Below, in pieces: positions 43,737 through 52,904 of a DNA stretch of 64,000 nucleotides. Position numbers and translations under genes: made by a program. Every line of letters begins with the position of its first letter. The stretch's first letter is position 1. This DNA comes from Pseudomonas sp. QS1027. Lineage in GTDB: Bacteria; Pseudomonadota; Gammaproteobacteria; Pseudomonadales; Pseudomonadaceae. The notes under the pieces are model-generated. The model did no database searches, was not told the origin of the DNA, and saw nothing but the letters and a program-made list of their open reading frames with translations. The DNA is taken from positions 22,140-86,139 of the forward strand of contig NZ_PHSU01000006.1 of NCBI RefSeq assembly GCF_002814235.1, in the 5' to 3' direction.

Positions 43737-43927
43737 ACTTCATGAGTTCAAATTGGCCCACTACAGTGGTTACGGAGGGAGGCCAGGGTGTCAGTCGCCA
43801 ATGCTGACCTTAAATGACTCTCAGCCGACCGTTTGAGCAGCAGGGAAGCCTCTTGTCTCGCTTTATGCTTGCCGTGCAGGACTTATATGAACAGCGTAAT
43901 AAGAACCCAAGCGGTAAGGATATTCAA

Positions 43928-44683
43928 ATGGAGAAGCCTTCGCTCAAGGCGCAAGTGAGTGAGCAGGAGTGGCAGCTGCGATGTGATCTGGCAGCGTGTT
44001 ATCGACTGGTTGCTTTGTATGGTTGGACAGATCTGGTGTTCACCCACATCAGTGCCCGCGTACCGGGCCCGGAGCATCATTTTCTGATCAACCCCTACGG
44101 GTTCTTTTTCGAAGAAATCACCGCTTCTTCCCTGGTGCTGGTAGACCAGGAGGGGCATCAGGTCCGTGAGTCGGGATACAACGTGAACCGAGCGGGTTTC
44201 GTGATTCACAGTGCTGTCCATGCTCTACGTACGGACGTTCAGTGCGTGCTGCATACCCACACTCGGACGGGAGTGGGAGTCAGTGCCCAGAGAGCCGGAC
44301 TGCTACCAGTATCGCAGCAGGCCTCGTTCGTTCTCACCGGTCTTGGTTATCACGATTATGAAGGCGTTGCTCTGCACGATGAGGAGAAACAGCGTCTCCA
44401 GAGCGATCTGGGTCAGGGCAGCTTTCTGATGCTGCGTAACCACGGACTGCTCACGGTCGGACGAACCATCGCCGACGCATTCCTTGCGATGTACATCTTT
44501 GAAAGCGCGTGTCAGATCCAGGTTGCTGCGCAGGCGGGTGGTGACTTGATTCCCATTGATCCGCGCATCCTCGAGGGCGTTGCTGACGCGGCGCGTGTAC
44601 AGACTGAAGGTTTGGGAGGCGGCTTTGTCTGGCCGGCACTGTTGCGCAAGTTGGATCGCCTGGGCAGCGATTACAAAACCTGA
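43928..44683 (+). CDS. Class II aldolase/adducin family protein
   Basis: About 251 residues from the ATG at 43928, which has TAAGGA upstream; the frame extends to 43814 but that leader has no family similarity. Metal ligands His109 and His111 (VLHTHTRTG) and His172 (LRNHGLL) are intact. The longer adducin-like form (FTHISARVPG, INPYGFFFEEITASSLVLVD) differs from the MtnB-like protein at 27553. It lies alone between the efflux operon and the convergent uronate genes. Reaction unknown; an aldol or decarboxylation step on a sugar acid would fit the downstream genes. Confidence 0.85.
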   Translation: MEKPSLKAQVSEQEWQLRCDLAACYRLVALYGWTDLVFTHISARVPGPEHHFLINPYGFFFEEITASSLVLVDQEGHQVRESGYNVNRAGFVIHSAVHALRTDVQCVLHTHTRTGVGVSAQRAGLLPVSQQASFVLTGLGYHDYEGVALHDEEKQRLQSDLGQGSFLMLRNHGLLTVGRTIADAFLAMYIFESACQIQVAAQAGGDLIPIDPRILEGVADAARVQTEGLGGGFVWPALLRKLDRLGSDYKT

Positions 44684-44755
44684 TTCGTTCCTTGATGAAA
44701 ATTGTAAGCATCCGACGCAGTCTCATACCCTGTTGCCTTGATAGCTGACTATCGG

Positions 44756-45652
44756 TCACCACGGTGATCCTGAAAACAAAGTCTCTCCCAGACCACTAAT
44801 CCCCGGATGGATAGCGAAAACACCGCCTGCCAGCGGCTGGTCGCTCAGATCGCCACTCGGGCGGATCGAGGTGACATACAAGGTTTCCAGGTTACGACCG
44901 CCGAAGGCACACATTGTCGGTTTCTTCACCGGCAGGGTAATGGAGCGTTCCAACCGGCCTTGTGGGGTAAAGCGATGGATCATCCCTGCATCGTTCGCAC
45001 AGATCCAATAACAACCGTCGGTGTCGATGGCCGCACCGTCCGGTCGGCCTGGATAGTTATTCATGTCGACAAAAATACGACGGTTGTACGGAGTGCCACT
45101 ATCAATGTCGTAATCGAACGCCCAGATCAGTTGTACGGACGGATGGGAGTCGGATAAATACATCACTTTGCCATCGGGGCTGAACGCGAGGCCGTTGGGA
45201 ACTATTAGGCCACCAAGTCGGGATTCCAATGGAGTACTTTGTCCGCCGTCATAGCGATACAGTGCACCTGCCGCTGCTCCGGCCGTTATGTCGATTTGCA
45301 TGGTGCCCGCCCAAAACCGTCCCTGGCGGTCACAACGACCGTCATTGAAACGCATGCCTGGCAAGAGGTGGTTAACGCCGACCAGGCGGATGCACTGCAG
45401 CTTGCCATCGAGATCGGCGGTGAGTCTAAACAATCCACTTTCCATTCCGGCAATCCAGCCGCCATCGGGGCTCGCGGCGATGCAGGCGAGCATCTCGGGC
45501 GCCTCCCAACTCTGGCTGGTGCGACTTGCCGGATCCCAGCGAAACAAGCGCCTGGCAGGAATATCAACCCAGTACAGCGCTTGTTCACGACAGCTCCAGA
45601 CGGGGCTTTCGCCAGTGGCATTACGTGCATCGAGAATCAGTTCAACATCCAT
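44756..45652 (-). CDS. SMP-30/gluconolactonase-family lactonase
   Basis: A 298-residue six-bladed beta-propeller lactonase. Metal ligands typical of the family are visible: Glu15 in GESPVW, Asn in RFNDGRCD, Asn in VPNGLAFSPDG and Asp in GRPDGAAID. It hydrolyses sugar-acid lactones to open acids. It is probably co-transcribed with the uronate dehydrogenase upstream (47-nt gap); Udh produces aldarolactones from uronates, which SMP-30 relatives open. The partner MFS carrier is divergent at 46862. Confidence 0.9.
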   Translation of the reverse strand: MDVELILDARNATGESPVWSCREQALYWVDIPARRLFRWDPASRTSQSWEAPEMLACIAASPDGGWIAGMESGLFRLTADLDGKLQCIRLVGVNHLLPGMRFNDGRCDRQGRFWAGTMQIDITAGAAAGALYRYDGGQSTPLESRLGGLIVPNGLAFSPDGKVMYLSDSHPSVQLIWAFDYDIDSGTPYNRRIFVDMNNYPGRPDGAAIDTDGCYWICANDAGMIHRFTPQGRLERSITLPVKKPTMCAFGGRNLETLYVTSIRPSGDLSDQPLAGGVFAIHPGISGLGETLFSGSPW

Positions 45653-45699
45653 GGCCGTTCCCGTCAGTTGGTCTTTGCGGGCGAGCGTTTGCCCGGACC

Positions 45700-46527
45700 T
45701 CAGTCATCGCCGAAGGGACCTGACGTCACGAAGGCACCCCCCTGGTAGACCATGCTGGGATCATCTGCCGAAGGCATCGGTTGGGCCTCGACCTGGCTGC
45801 GGAAAGGCTCGGAGCTGTCCCGGGCTTTGAAGTTCAAATGCGCGGCATGGCAATTGTCCCACCAGACGTTCTGGTTGTCCGAAACGCCATAGACCACCGT
45901 ATGACCTACGTTCGGTGCATACAGCGCGCACTCCAGCAATTGCGTCAGGTCACCGTAACTTAACCAGGTGCTCATCATTCTGCGGTTTTGCGGTTCGCTG
46001 AATGAAGAGCCGATACGGATGCTGACGGTCTCAATGCCGTAGCGATCGAAATAGAAGCTGGCCATATCTTCGCCGTACGACTTGGACAAACCGTAGTAGC
46101 TGTCAGGGCGACGCGGGGAGTGTGCATCCAGTTGATGGCCCTGTTTGTGGAAGCCGATCACATGATTGGAGCTGGCGAAAATTACTCGTTTTACCTGGTG
46201 ACGACGTGCGGCCTCATAGATGTGGAATACGCCGCAGATATTGGCGCCAAGTATGTCCTCGAAGGAGCGCTCCACCGAAACACCGCCAAAATGCAGGATG
46301 GCATCCACGCCCGCGACCAGCTGGTCAACGGCGTGTTTGTCGGCAAGGTCACAGTGCTGAAGCTCTTCGCTCTCGTCCAGCGCGGGTGCCATTTGCGTAA
46401 TGTCGGAGAGGCGCAGAATCCTGGTGAAAGGGCGCAGGCGTTGGCGAAGTACTTTGCCGAGTCCGCCCGCTGCACCTGTCAGCAGAAGGCGATTAAAGGG
46501 TTGATGCGCCGTCGTTTCGGTCGTCAT
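45700..46527 (-). CDS. udh: Uronate dehydrogenase (NAD-dependent epimerase/dehydratase fold)
   Basis: A 275-residue extended-SDR enzyme. Cofactor loop GAAGGLG at 18-24, HFGGVSVE, FASSNHVIGFHKQGH, catalytic Tyr145-xxx-Lys149 (YYGLSKSYGE) and IRIGSSFSEP closely match bacterial uronate dehydrogenase, which oxidises galacturonate or glucuronate to the aldarolactone with NAD+. It heads the minus-strand operon with the SMP-30 lactonase. Its promoter carries a perfect TGTCGTACGACA repeat. With a polygalacturonase 10 kb away, galacturonate from pectin is the likely substrate. Confidence 0.87.
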   Translation of the reverse strand: MTTETTAHQPFNRLLLTGAAGGLGKVLRQRLRPFTRILRLSDITQMAPALDESEELQHCDLADKHAVDQLVAGVDAILHFGGVSVERSFEDILGANICGVFHIYEAARRHQVKRVIFASSNHVIGFHKQGHQLDAHSPRRPDSYYGLSKSYGEDMASFYFDRYGIETVSIRIGSSFSEPQNRRMMSTWLSYGDLTQLLECALYAPNVGHTVVYGVSDNQNVWWDNCHAAHLNFKARDSSEPFRSQVEAQPMPSADDPSMVYQGGAFVTSGPFGDD

Positions 46528-46567
46528 TGCCGGGGTGCTCTCTCTTATCCATGATTTTATTGTAGGT

Positions 46568-46616
46568 TGTCGTACGACATCGTTCGATTAATAAAAGATC
46601 CTCGAAGCCTTGTCAA
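46568..46616 (-). promoter_or_regulatory. Udh promoter with palindromic operator
   Basis: On the minus strand, TTGACA (46611-46616) and TATTAA (46588-46593) are separated by 17 nt. TGTCGTACGACA, a perfect 12-bp palindrome, lies just downstream at 46568-46579, where a repressor would block transcription. The shape suits a GntR/FadR-group regulator; none is encoded nearby. Confidence 0.65.
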
Positions 46617-46716
46617 TAATCCGAAAATCAAACGCTGGTGGTGCCGGGCGGTTCAGATATCCAAGGGTTTTAGTGTGGGCGGGTGAAGGCTGTGAGGAGG
46701 ACGATTGTTTTTCCCG

Positions 46717-46774
46717 TTGACAGCGCGGAATCGAACTGGCTATAAAATCACATGTTGTACGATGACGTATGATG
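46717..46774 (+). promoter_or_regulatory. Uronate-transporter promoter with related operator
   Basis: TTGACA (46717-46722), 18-nt spacer, TATAAA (46741-46746). Immediately downstream, TGACGTATGATG (46763-46774) matches the Udh operator at 9 of 12 positions, and an overlapping TTGTACGA half-site begins at 46755. Both divergent promoters therefore appear to be under one repressor. The rest of the 334-bp gap 46528-46861 shows no gene. Confidence 0.6.
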
Positions 46775-46861
46775 ATTGGGCTCCTCTAAGGGTTAGGAAA
46801 ACTCTTGCCGCCAGGCGCGGGGCCTACACACCTCCAATCTAAAAATAATTAAGGTGAAGGG

Positions 46862-48160
46862 ATGAAAATCAAAGGCATCCGTTGGTGGATGGTCGGGCTG
46901 GTGACGGCGGGTCTGATCGTCAACTATCTGGCCCGTAACACCTTGTCAGTGGCCGCGCCAACGCTGATGAGCGAGTTGAGTATTTCCACCGAGCAGTACT
47001 CGCACATCGTGGTGGCGTGGCAAATCTGCTATGCGCTGATGCAGCCGGTGGCCGGTTACATCATCGATGCCATTGGCACCAAAATGGGCTTTGCCATTTT
47101 CGCCATAGCCTGGTCGGCGGCCTGTGCCTCTGCCGCACTGGCTACGGGCTGGCAAAGCCTGGCATTTGTACGCGGGGTGCTTGGACTGACCGAGGCCGCG
47201 GGTTTGCCTGCTGGGGTGAAGGCCACCACCGAATGGTTTCCAGCCAAAGAACGTTCGGTCGCCATTGGCTGGTTCAATATCGGCTCATCCGTGGGGGCTC
47301 TGCTCGCGCCGCCGCTGGTGGTGTGGGCCATTTTGCAAAGCGGCTGGCAACTGGCATTTTTGATCGTCGGTGGGCTGGGTTTCGTCTGGAGCGGGCTCTG
47401 GCTTTTGTTGTACAAGCACCCGCGTGATCAGCTTCATATGAGCGACGCCGAGCGTGATTACATTCTGGTCGGCCAGGAGTCTCACTTCAAAGATGTCGCC
47501 TCGGAAAAAGGGCGCTGGAAGAAGATCATCACCAGTCGTAATTTCTACGCGATTGCCTCAGCCCGAATTCTCTCGGAACCCGCCTGGCAGACGTTCAACG
47601 CCTGGATCCCCTTGTACTTGATGACCGAGCGGCACATGAACATCAAGGAGATAGCCATGTTCGCCTGGCTGCCGTTCCTGGCGGCAGATATCGGCTGTGT
47701 GCTGGGGGGCTACCTGAGCCCGTTGTTTCATCGCTACTGCAACGTGTCGCTGTTCACGTCACGCAAACTGGTGTTGCTGTTCGGCTGCTTCTGCATGATT
47801 GGCCCGGCTTGTATTGGCCTGGTAGACAGCCCTTACACGGCCATTGCGCTGTTGTGTGTAGGCGGCTTCGCCCACCAGACCCTGTCGGGTGCTCTGTATG
47901 CCATTACCTCGGATTCGTTCGGCAAAAATGAGGTGGCCACGGCCACGGGCATGGGCGGTATGTTTGGATACCTGGGCGCTGCGGCCTTCACACTGGTGTT
48001 CGGTGTTTTAGTGACAAAAATCGGCTACAGCCCACTGTTCGTGGTGCTGGCGATTTTTGACATTGTTGCCGCCATCGTGGTCTGGAATGTTGCTCGTGCG
48101 ATTTCGCAAGAGCCTGGGGCACCAGCGCCTGAGGCGGCTCACTCTGTAGCGGGCTGCTGA
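46862..48160 (+). CDS. MFS transporter, hexuronate/aldarate (ACS) type
   Basis: A 432-residue carrier of the anion:cation symporter group. NYLARNTLSVAAPTLMSELSIS, YALMQPVAGYIIDAIGTKMGF and VLGLTEAAGLPAGVKATTEWFPAKERSVAIGWFNIGSSVGALLAPP are typical of hexuronate, glucarate or galactarate permeases (ExuT/GudP). About 12 transmembrane helices. AAGG precedes the ATG. It is divergent from uronate dehydrogenase and shares an operator-like repeat with it, so it is the likely galacturonate/glucuronate importer of the module. Confidence 0.9.
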   Translation: MKIKGIRWWMVGLVTAGLIVNYLARNTLSVAAPTLMSELSISTEQYSHIVVAWQICYALMQPVAGYIIDAIGTKMGFAIFAIAWSAACASAALATGWQSLAFVRGVLGLTEAAGLPAGVKATTEWFPAKERSVAIGWFNIGSSVGALLAPPLVVWAILQSGWQLAFLIVGGLGFVWSGLWLLLYKHPRDQLHMSDAERDYILVGQESHFKDVASEKGRWKKIITSRNFYAIASARILSEPAWQTFNAWIPLYLMTERHMNIKEIAMFAWLPFLAADIGCVLGGYLSPLFHRYCNVSLFTSRKLVLLFGCFCMIGPACIGLVDSPYTAIALLCVGGFAHQTLSGALYAITSDSFGKNEVATATGMGGMFGYLGAAAFTLVFGVLVTKIGYSPLFVVLAIFDIVAAIVVWNVARAISQEPGAPAPEAAHSVAGC

Positions 48161-48168
48161 TCCTGATG

Positions 48169-48190
48169 ACGCTGGGACCGACTCCAGCGT
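48169..48190. terminator. Hairpin after the uronate transporter
   Basis: ACGCTGG (48169-48175) pairs with CCAGCGT (48184-48190), loop GACCGACT, followed by TCTATTG. It lies 9 nt past the MFS stop and before the convergent small gene, so it may serve both. Confidence 0.55.
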
Positions 48191-48205
48191 TCTATTGAAG
48201 GCAAG

Positions 48206-48520
48206 TTAAATAGCCCAGCGTACGCTGATGGCTTCGAATATCAGGTCGAGGTCGAGATCCTTTGGCGTGGTGCGGTTTTTACTGAGCCAAGTAAAAAGTA
48301 TGGCTGCCGCCTCCCGAATAGGCTCATCCATTTCCCATAAATCGTTCACATTGAACCCTCCATAAGTCGCTGGGTCATACCAGGCCATGAGAAAGGCGGC
48401 CACCGGCTCGGCGTCACGCTCTCCTGTCGTGGACGCTATGACGAGTTTGCGAATCGAAGAAATAACGTCGTCCCCGATCTCAATCGTGTGTTCGGGAGTA
48501 TGGGGTTTATCTGGATTCAT
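48206..48520 (-). CDS. Small conserved protein, DUF7673-like
   Basis: About 104 residues from the ATG at 48520; a longer frame to 48574 is possible. DDVISSIRKLVIASTTGERDAEPVAAFLMAWYDPATYGGFNVNDLW resembles, from memory, the DUF7673 family of small Pseudomonas proteins, whose members share the LRRLV...VA.FL.AWW....GGFD..DLW pattern. No enzyme motif or membrane segment is visible. Such genes are often found on or beside mobile or accessory DNA. Function unknown; no operon partner is apparent. Confidence 0.6.
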   Translation of the reverse strand: MNPDKPHTPEHTIEIGDDVISSIRKLVIASTTGERDAEPVAAFLMAWYDPATYGGFNVNDLWEMDEPIREAAAILFTWLSKNRTTPKDLDLDLIFEAISVRWAI

Positions 48521-48893
48521 CGTGTGTCGGCCCTCGCGGAAACATGCTGGCATCCTGTCTTTTCTCACTAACACTCACCCACACCCAACAGTCAATGGGG
48601 ATGTATTTCAGCACATTTGTAGAGGCATTCGGAGTTGCCAGTTACGCAAATTTTAGTGTCCTGGAATACTAAGGGAGCTAAGAAGGTGTCAGGCTGTCGC
48701 CCCGTGAGGTAGGCTTCAAATAGCGGGGGATAGGTGAAATAATGCCAAACTTGGTGGCTATATAGGCGCTATTGTGTGTGGAGGGGACACGCCCTATCGC
48801 TTCAATAACGGGACATTCAAGACATTCCTTAATGCTTGATGCCAGACTTTCGACGGCTACCGAGTCTGTGCCGACGTGGTGTGAGGGCTTGGC
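48521..48893. other. 373-bp intergenic region between divergent genes
   Basis: No convincing gene; a minus-strand frame overlapping the AraC start was rejected. GACATTC occurs twice with 9-bp spacing (48812-48818, 48821-48827), which could be a regulator half-site pair ahead of the AraC gene. The region also carries an imperfect repeat of GGCGC near 48767. Confidence 0.35.
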
Positions 48894-49958
48894 ATGGCCT
48901 TTTGTCTTTGGCATGCTGATTGGGTATTTCTTAGCCTGAGCCCCATGATGCCTACACTTGCCGCTTCCTGTGTTCAGGTTATTTTACGTTTGGCGACAGA
49001 CGTTCTTGCACCATCTATTGCGTTTCGAAAACTGTGCTTAGACGTGGAAGCTAAAATCCAGGATGGCTCCCGGCTCGATATTGTTGAGGTGTCAAAACTG
49101 GTCGCGGCGATCACCGAGGCGTCAGGCAATCCAGAGGTGGGGTTGTCCGCGTATGGCTTGTTTCAGCCAGGTCAACTGAACTCTCAACTCTATGCCATTA
49201 TGTCGAGCGCGACCTTGGAGGAGGCGCTGAGTACTGTTGAACGGTATTCCACTTTGTTGGGTGATGGTATGCCTCTCTCCCTCACGGAGGAGGCCGATTC
49301 ATTGAGTATTCACTTTCTTCGTATCGAGTCACTTAATCTCACACGGCAGTACATCGATTGCTGTTTGTCGACAACCGTAGGCTTAACCCACTGGTTGCTC
49401 CCTTGGGAAAAGCCGATGCCTATTGCGGCGGCCTTTAGTTATAAAAGGCCAGCCGATTGTACGAGGCTGGAGGCGGTGTTTGGTAAGCATCTGACTTTTT
49501 CCCAGCCAGTTAATAAAATCACTTATGCCTTGAGTGACTGTAAGCGGTCGTTGGCGACGGCCAATGCAGCCTTAAGGCTGTATCATCTGAATCACACCAA
49601 TGAAGAACTTTCCAAACGTCAATACCGTATAGCCTCTGCGGTGAAGAACCATATTTTCGTGGGACTTTCCTCAGGAAAGACGGTTTCGTTAGAGTCGATT
49701 GCACGCCAGCTCAATTTAAGCGTGCGTACGCTTCAAAATCGACTTGAAGATGAGTCCACGGGGTTTCGGAGTCTTGTCGATGACTGCCGCTGTCAATTGG
49801 CGAGTCAGCTACTGTGTTTTACGAGCGACACCATAATGTCCATCGCCGAGAAACTGAATTTCCGCGACTCGAGCAGCTTTCACAAAGCGTGCAATCGCTG
49901 GTTCGGTTGTCCTCCAGGTCTCTATAGAAGTCAAAAAATGGAGTTGGAAACTCATTGA
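48894..49958 (+). CDS. AraC-family regulator with Arabinose_bd-type domain
   Basis: A 354-residue regulator. The N-terminal half fits the same ligand-binding domain as the proteins at 10346 and 17336 but is clearly more divergent (LYAIMSSATLEEALSTVERYSTLL). The C-terminus is the AraC double helix-turn-helix (LNLSVRTLQNRLEDESTGF; IMSIAEKLNFRDSSSFHKACNRWFG). AGGG lies 7 nt before the ATG at 48894; an ATG at 48945 is an alternative. No enzyme gene adjoins it; the chemoreceptor gene follows after about 95 nt and may be its target. Confidence 0.85.
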   Translation: MAFCLWHADWVFLSLSPMMPTLAASCVQVILRLATDVLAPSIAFRKLCLDVEAKIQDGSRLDIVEVSKLVAAITEASGNPEVGLSAYGLFQPGQLNSQLYAIMSSATLEEALSTVERYSTLLGDGMPLSLTEEADSLSIHFLRIESLNLTRQYIDCCLSTTVGLTHWLLPWEKPMPIAAAFSYKRPADCTRLEAVFGKHLTFSQPVNKITYALSDCKRSLATANAALRLYHLNHTNEELSKRQYRIASAVKNHIFVGLSSGKTVSLESIARQLNLSVRTLQNRLEDESTGFRSLVDDCRCQLASQLLCFTSDTIMSIAEKLNFRDSSSFHKACNRWFGCPPGLYRSQKMELETH

Positions 49959-50053
49959 GTTCAACGCACCTGACTCACTGATTGAATGCCGAGCAGGCTC
50001 CGATGCAGCAGGTGCCCCAAGTTGTTGTCACCCCACCTAAGCAAGGCCTGGAT

Positions 50054-51673
50054 ATGAAACTTAGATCGATGAAAATTGCCCAGCGTAGCTTCTTGTGCTT
50101 CGGGTTGATAGCCACTGTACTCGTTGTACTTGGCCTGTTTGGTTTGCACCAGATGTCCAGCATACGGAGTGAGGGCCAAGTGATCGAAAATGATGCCATC
50201 CCTGGCATTATTTCGAGCGACAACCTTGCGCTTCAACTCGCCAGAATTCGTGCCGAGGCGTTGAGGTTGGTGGCGATACCCGCCAACGTGCGCACGACGC
50301 AGGAAACCATCACTAAAATCAGCCAGATCGCGGATGCTGAATTTGCGCGATACAAACAAATGATTGATAGCGACGATGAACGCGCCACTTTCGATCAGTT
50401 ACTGACGACCTATCGTGACTACCTGGCTCAGGCCGATCAGGTGGCGATCTTTGTCAACGAGGGGCACCTCGACGAGGCCCGTGTCTTAATCAAGTCCAGC
50501 ATGGCGAAGTCGGGTGGGCTGATGAACGAACTGTCCAGCAAGCTTCAGGGAAATAACCTTGCCTCCTCCCTTCACCATAGTGAAGTCAGCAATGCCCTTT
50601 ACCGCCAGTCAGAGATGATCACGGCCGTTGCCATTCTGAGCGCGCTGTTGCTGACCCTCTTGTTGTCCTGGCGAATGACGAGCAGTTTGATTGTCCCTAT
50701 CAAGGCTGCCGTTCATGCCGCACAGAGAATTGCCTCCGGCGACCTGACTCAACAGCTCGACATCACCGGAAAGGACGAAGCTGCACAGCTGTTGCAATCG
50801 ATGGCTTCCATGCAGGCAACACTGCGGGAAACGCTTGAGCTCATCGGTAAGTCCGCGGAGCAACTCGCTTCCTCGACGGAGGAAATGAGCGCGGTGATGA
50901 GTGAGAGTGCTCAAGGTCTGCGGCAACAAAACAATGAGATCGAAATGGCCGCGACAGCGGTGACCGAGATGAGCCAGGCAGTTGAAGAAGTCGCTTCAAA
51001 TGCCGCGAGCTCTTCCTCCGAGTCCAAGTCAGCGTCGGATTCCGCACAGCGTGGCCAAGTGCAACTGACCGATACGTTGTCGGCGATCGGCGTGTTGACC
51101 CAAAGCGTACTAGGCGCCTCTGAGAGGGCTCGCCATCTGGCCGGGCAGACCCTCAGCATCAGCAAGGTGCTGGACGTTATTCGTGCGGTCGCCGAGCAGA
51201 CCAATCTTTTGGCGCTGAATGCCGCGATCGAGGCGGCGCGAGCTGGCGAAGCTGGGCGAGGGTTTGCCGTCGTTGCAGATGAAGTCCGTTCACTGGCCCA
51301 CCGTACCGGCGAATCCACCCGTGAGATTGAGTCGATCATTGGTGTCGTCAAGCAAGGGACTCACGAAACGGTAGAGGCGTTGCTGAGCAGCGCCGACCAG
51401 GCTCGCAAGACTCAAGAGCAGGCCCAGGCCGCCAATCAGGCGCTCAGCAGCATTGTTCAGGCCGTATCGGGAATCGACGAGCGGAATATGGTGATTGCCA
51501 GCGCCGCCGAAGAACAGGCTCAAGTGGCAAGAGAGGTCGACCGAAACCTTGTTCGCATTCGTGATCTTTCCATCCAGACTTCTGCCGGTGCCGAGCAGAC
51601 CCAATCTGCCAGCCAGGCTTTATCACTGCTGGCAGTGGATCTGAGTGAACGGGTTCAGCGTTTCAAGGTTTAG
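50054..51673 (+). CDS. Methyl-accepting chemotaxis protein
   Basis: About 539 residues from the ATG at 50054 (AAGG upstream; typical [22 protein letters not shown] opening); a TTG at 49982 is unlikely. TM1 at about 11-31, a helical periplasmic 4HB-type sensor domain, TM2 near 190-210 ([16 protein letters not shown]), HAMP, then the cytoplasmic signalling coiled coil with the hairpin tip [32 protein letters not shown] that contacts CheA/CheW. The family length and missing C-terminal pentapeptide suggest CheR/CheB act without tethering. Ligand unknown; possibly an attractant linked to neighbouring catabolic modules. Confidence 0.95.
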   Translation: MKLRSMKIAQRSFLCFGLIATVLVVLGLFGLHQMSSIRSEGQVIENDAIPGIISSDNLALQLARIRAEALRLVAIPANVRTTQETITKISQIADAEFARYKQMIDSDDERATFDQLLTTYRDYLAQADQVAIFVNEGHLDEARVLIKSSMAKSGGLMNELSSKLQGNNLASSLHHSEVSNALYRQSEMITAVAILSALLLTLLLSWRMTSSLIVPIKAAVHAAQRIASGDLTQQLDITGKDEAAQLLQSMASMQATLRETLELIGKSAEQLASSTEEMSAVMSESAQGLRQQNNEIEMAATAVTEMSQAVEEVASNAASSSSESKSASDSAQRGQVQLTDTLSAIGVLTQSVLGASERARHLAGQTLSISKVLDVIRAVAEQTNLLALNAAIEAARAGEAGRGFAVVADEVRSLAHRTGESTREIESIIGVVKQGTHETVEALLSSADQARKTQEQAQAANQALSSIVQAVSGIDERNMVIASAAEEQAQVAREVDRNLVRIRDLSIQTSAGAEQTQSASQALSLLAVDLSERVQRFKV

Positions 51674-51701
51674 CCTACCTTGTTGACAGTTGTGAGGTAG
51701 G
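51674..51701 (+). terminator. Terminator-like hairpin after the chemoreceptor
   Basis: CCTACCT (51674-51680) pairs with AGGTAGG (51695-51701) across a 14-nt loop, starting right after the stop codon. No long U-run follows. Confidence 0.5.
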
Positions 51702-51842
51702 GATTACAGATTTTCGGTGTGGCCGGAGGGCGCCGCCGCACCCTAGCCGTTTTCGGCACAATTGCGCCAGTGGTCGGCGTGGCGGAATGGAACTTGCGTG
51801 CTCAACTGTCTGTAAGCCTTGTGTGCTCAACAGGACAGGTCC

Positions 51843-52835
51843 ATGAACAATAATAATTCAGGCGTGGAAGTCACCACCGCAACGCCGGGCATGCCTTCGG
51901 CGATACATCGTTATCACACCCATGACATCGATCAGCACGCACGAAATATGGGCGGCTGGCAGGTACGTTATGACCAACTGACGCCGGGGCGCTTCGAGGG
52001 CGAGTTGATCGAGTTCCGCGCGGGCTGGATGCAACTGGTGAGGGATCGCTCCAATCAGTCCATGCTCAAGAGCGGTCATGCCTGGGAGGGAGCGATCACC
52101 TTCAGCGTGCCACTGAGCTCGCAGGGGACGGTGTTTTGTGCGGGGCATCCGATTCATGAGCAGAGCTTGCTGGTGGCCCATGGTGACCACTTGCCCGATT
52201 TACGTACCCCCGAGCATCTGGATCTGTTGGGGGTGACGGTTGAAGTTGAGGCCCTGGAACATGTACTGGAGCGCCAGGACGCCCGGTTCCGAATTACTGA
52301 TCTTCCCAGGTGTTACCGTTTGGGAGCTTCTTCGGTGCAGGCGGAGCTGACGCTGCTGTTCGACGAGTTGGCCACTGCCGATCAGGGCCGTGACAGCCTG
52401 CTGGGCTATGAGGCGGTTCGTCATGGGATCCGCGATGCGGTGATGGTCCAACTGCTGGAACTGGTGGCGCCGGATCAGGCGCCGCCCCTTAACCCGACGG
52501 CGCGTAAACGCATGGTCGATCGTGCCAGAGAGTATGCATTGGGGCATCTGGACGAACCGCTGTCGATCCTCGATCTGTGCAACCACATCGGTGCCAGCCG
52601 ACGCAAACTCCAGTACTGTTTCCAGGAAACCCTGGGCATCAACCCCGTGGCGTACTTGAGGGCGCTGCGCCTCAATGCGGTGCGTCGCGAACTGCGCGAC
52701 AGCCCCCATGAGCATGGGGTGCAAGCGATGGCGGCACGTTGGGGGTTCTGGCACTTGAGCCGCTTTGCCAGTGATTATCGGACCCTGTTCGGCGAGACAC
52801 CATCGCAGACCCTGCGTCGCCATCAACTGTGCTGA
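51843..52835 (+). CDS. AraC-family regulator (EutR/FeaR-like)
   Basis: About 330 residues from the ATG at 51843 (AGGACAGGT upstream). The N-terminal half is a cupin-like sensing domain (LTPGRFEGELIEFRAGWMQLVRDRSN), the C-terminus an AraC DNA-binding domain (EPLSILDLCNHIGASRRKLQYCFQETLG; VQAMAARWGFWHLSRFASDYRTLFGETPS). It differs from the Arabinose_bd-type AraC proteins elsewhere in the window. It is upstream of a SphA-like channel, MFS carrier and amidase on the same strand, and very likely activates them in response to the amide substrate. Confidence 0.9.
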   Translation: MNNNNSGVEVTTATPGMPSAIHRYHTHDIDQHARNMGGWQVRYDQLTPGRFEGELIEFRAGWMQLVRDRSNQSMLKSGHAWEGAITFSVPLSSQGTVFCAGHPIHEQSLLVAHGDHLPDLRTPEHLDLLGVTVEVEALEHVLERQDARFRITDLPRCYRLGASSVQAELTLLFDELATADQGRDSLLGYEAVRHGIRDAVMVQLLELVAPDQAPPLNPTARKRMVDRAREYALGHLDEPLSILDLCNHIGASRRKLQYCFQETLGINPVAYLRALRLNAVRRELRDSPHEHGVQAMAARWGFWHLSRFASDYRTLFGETPSQTLRRHQLC

Positions 52836-52904
52836 AATCGGATAACCCGCCTCCCGGGCCCGTTACTAGGATGACCCACACCATTTGATTGGGAGGGGCA
52901 TTCG

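Noticed and set aside
43758..43769. CCACT-AC-AGTGG inverted repeat after the RND pump as a terminator
   Set aside because: The loop is only 2 nt for five pairs and no T-run follows; too weak to annotate.
48678..48914. Minus-strand 78-codon frame between DUF7673-like and AraC genes
   Set aside because: It overlaps the AraC start, has no recognised domain and no convincing ribosome site; treated as a chance frame.
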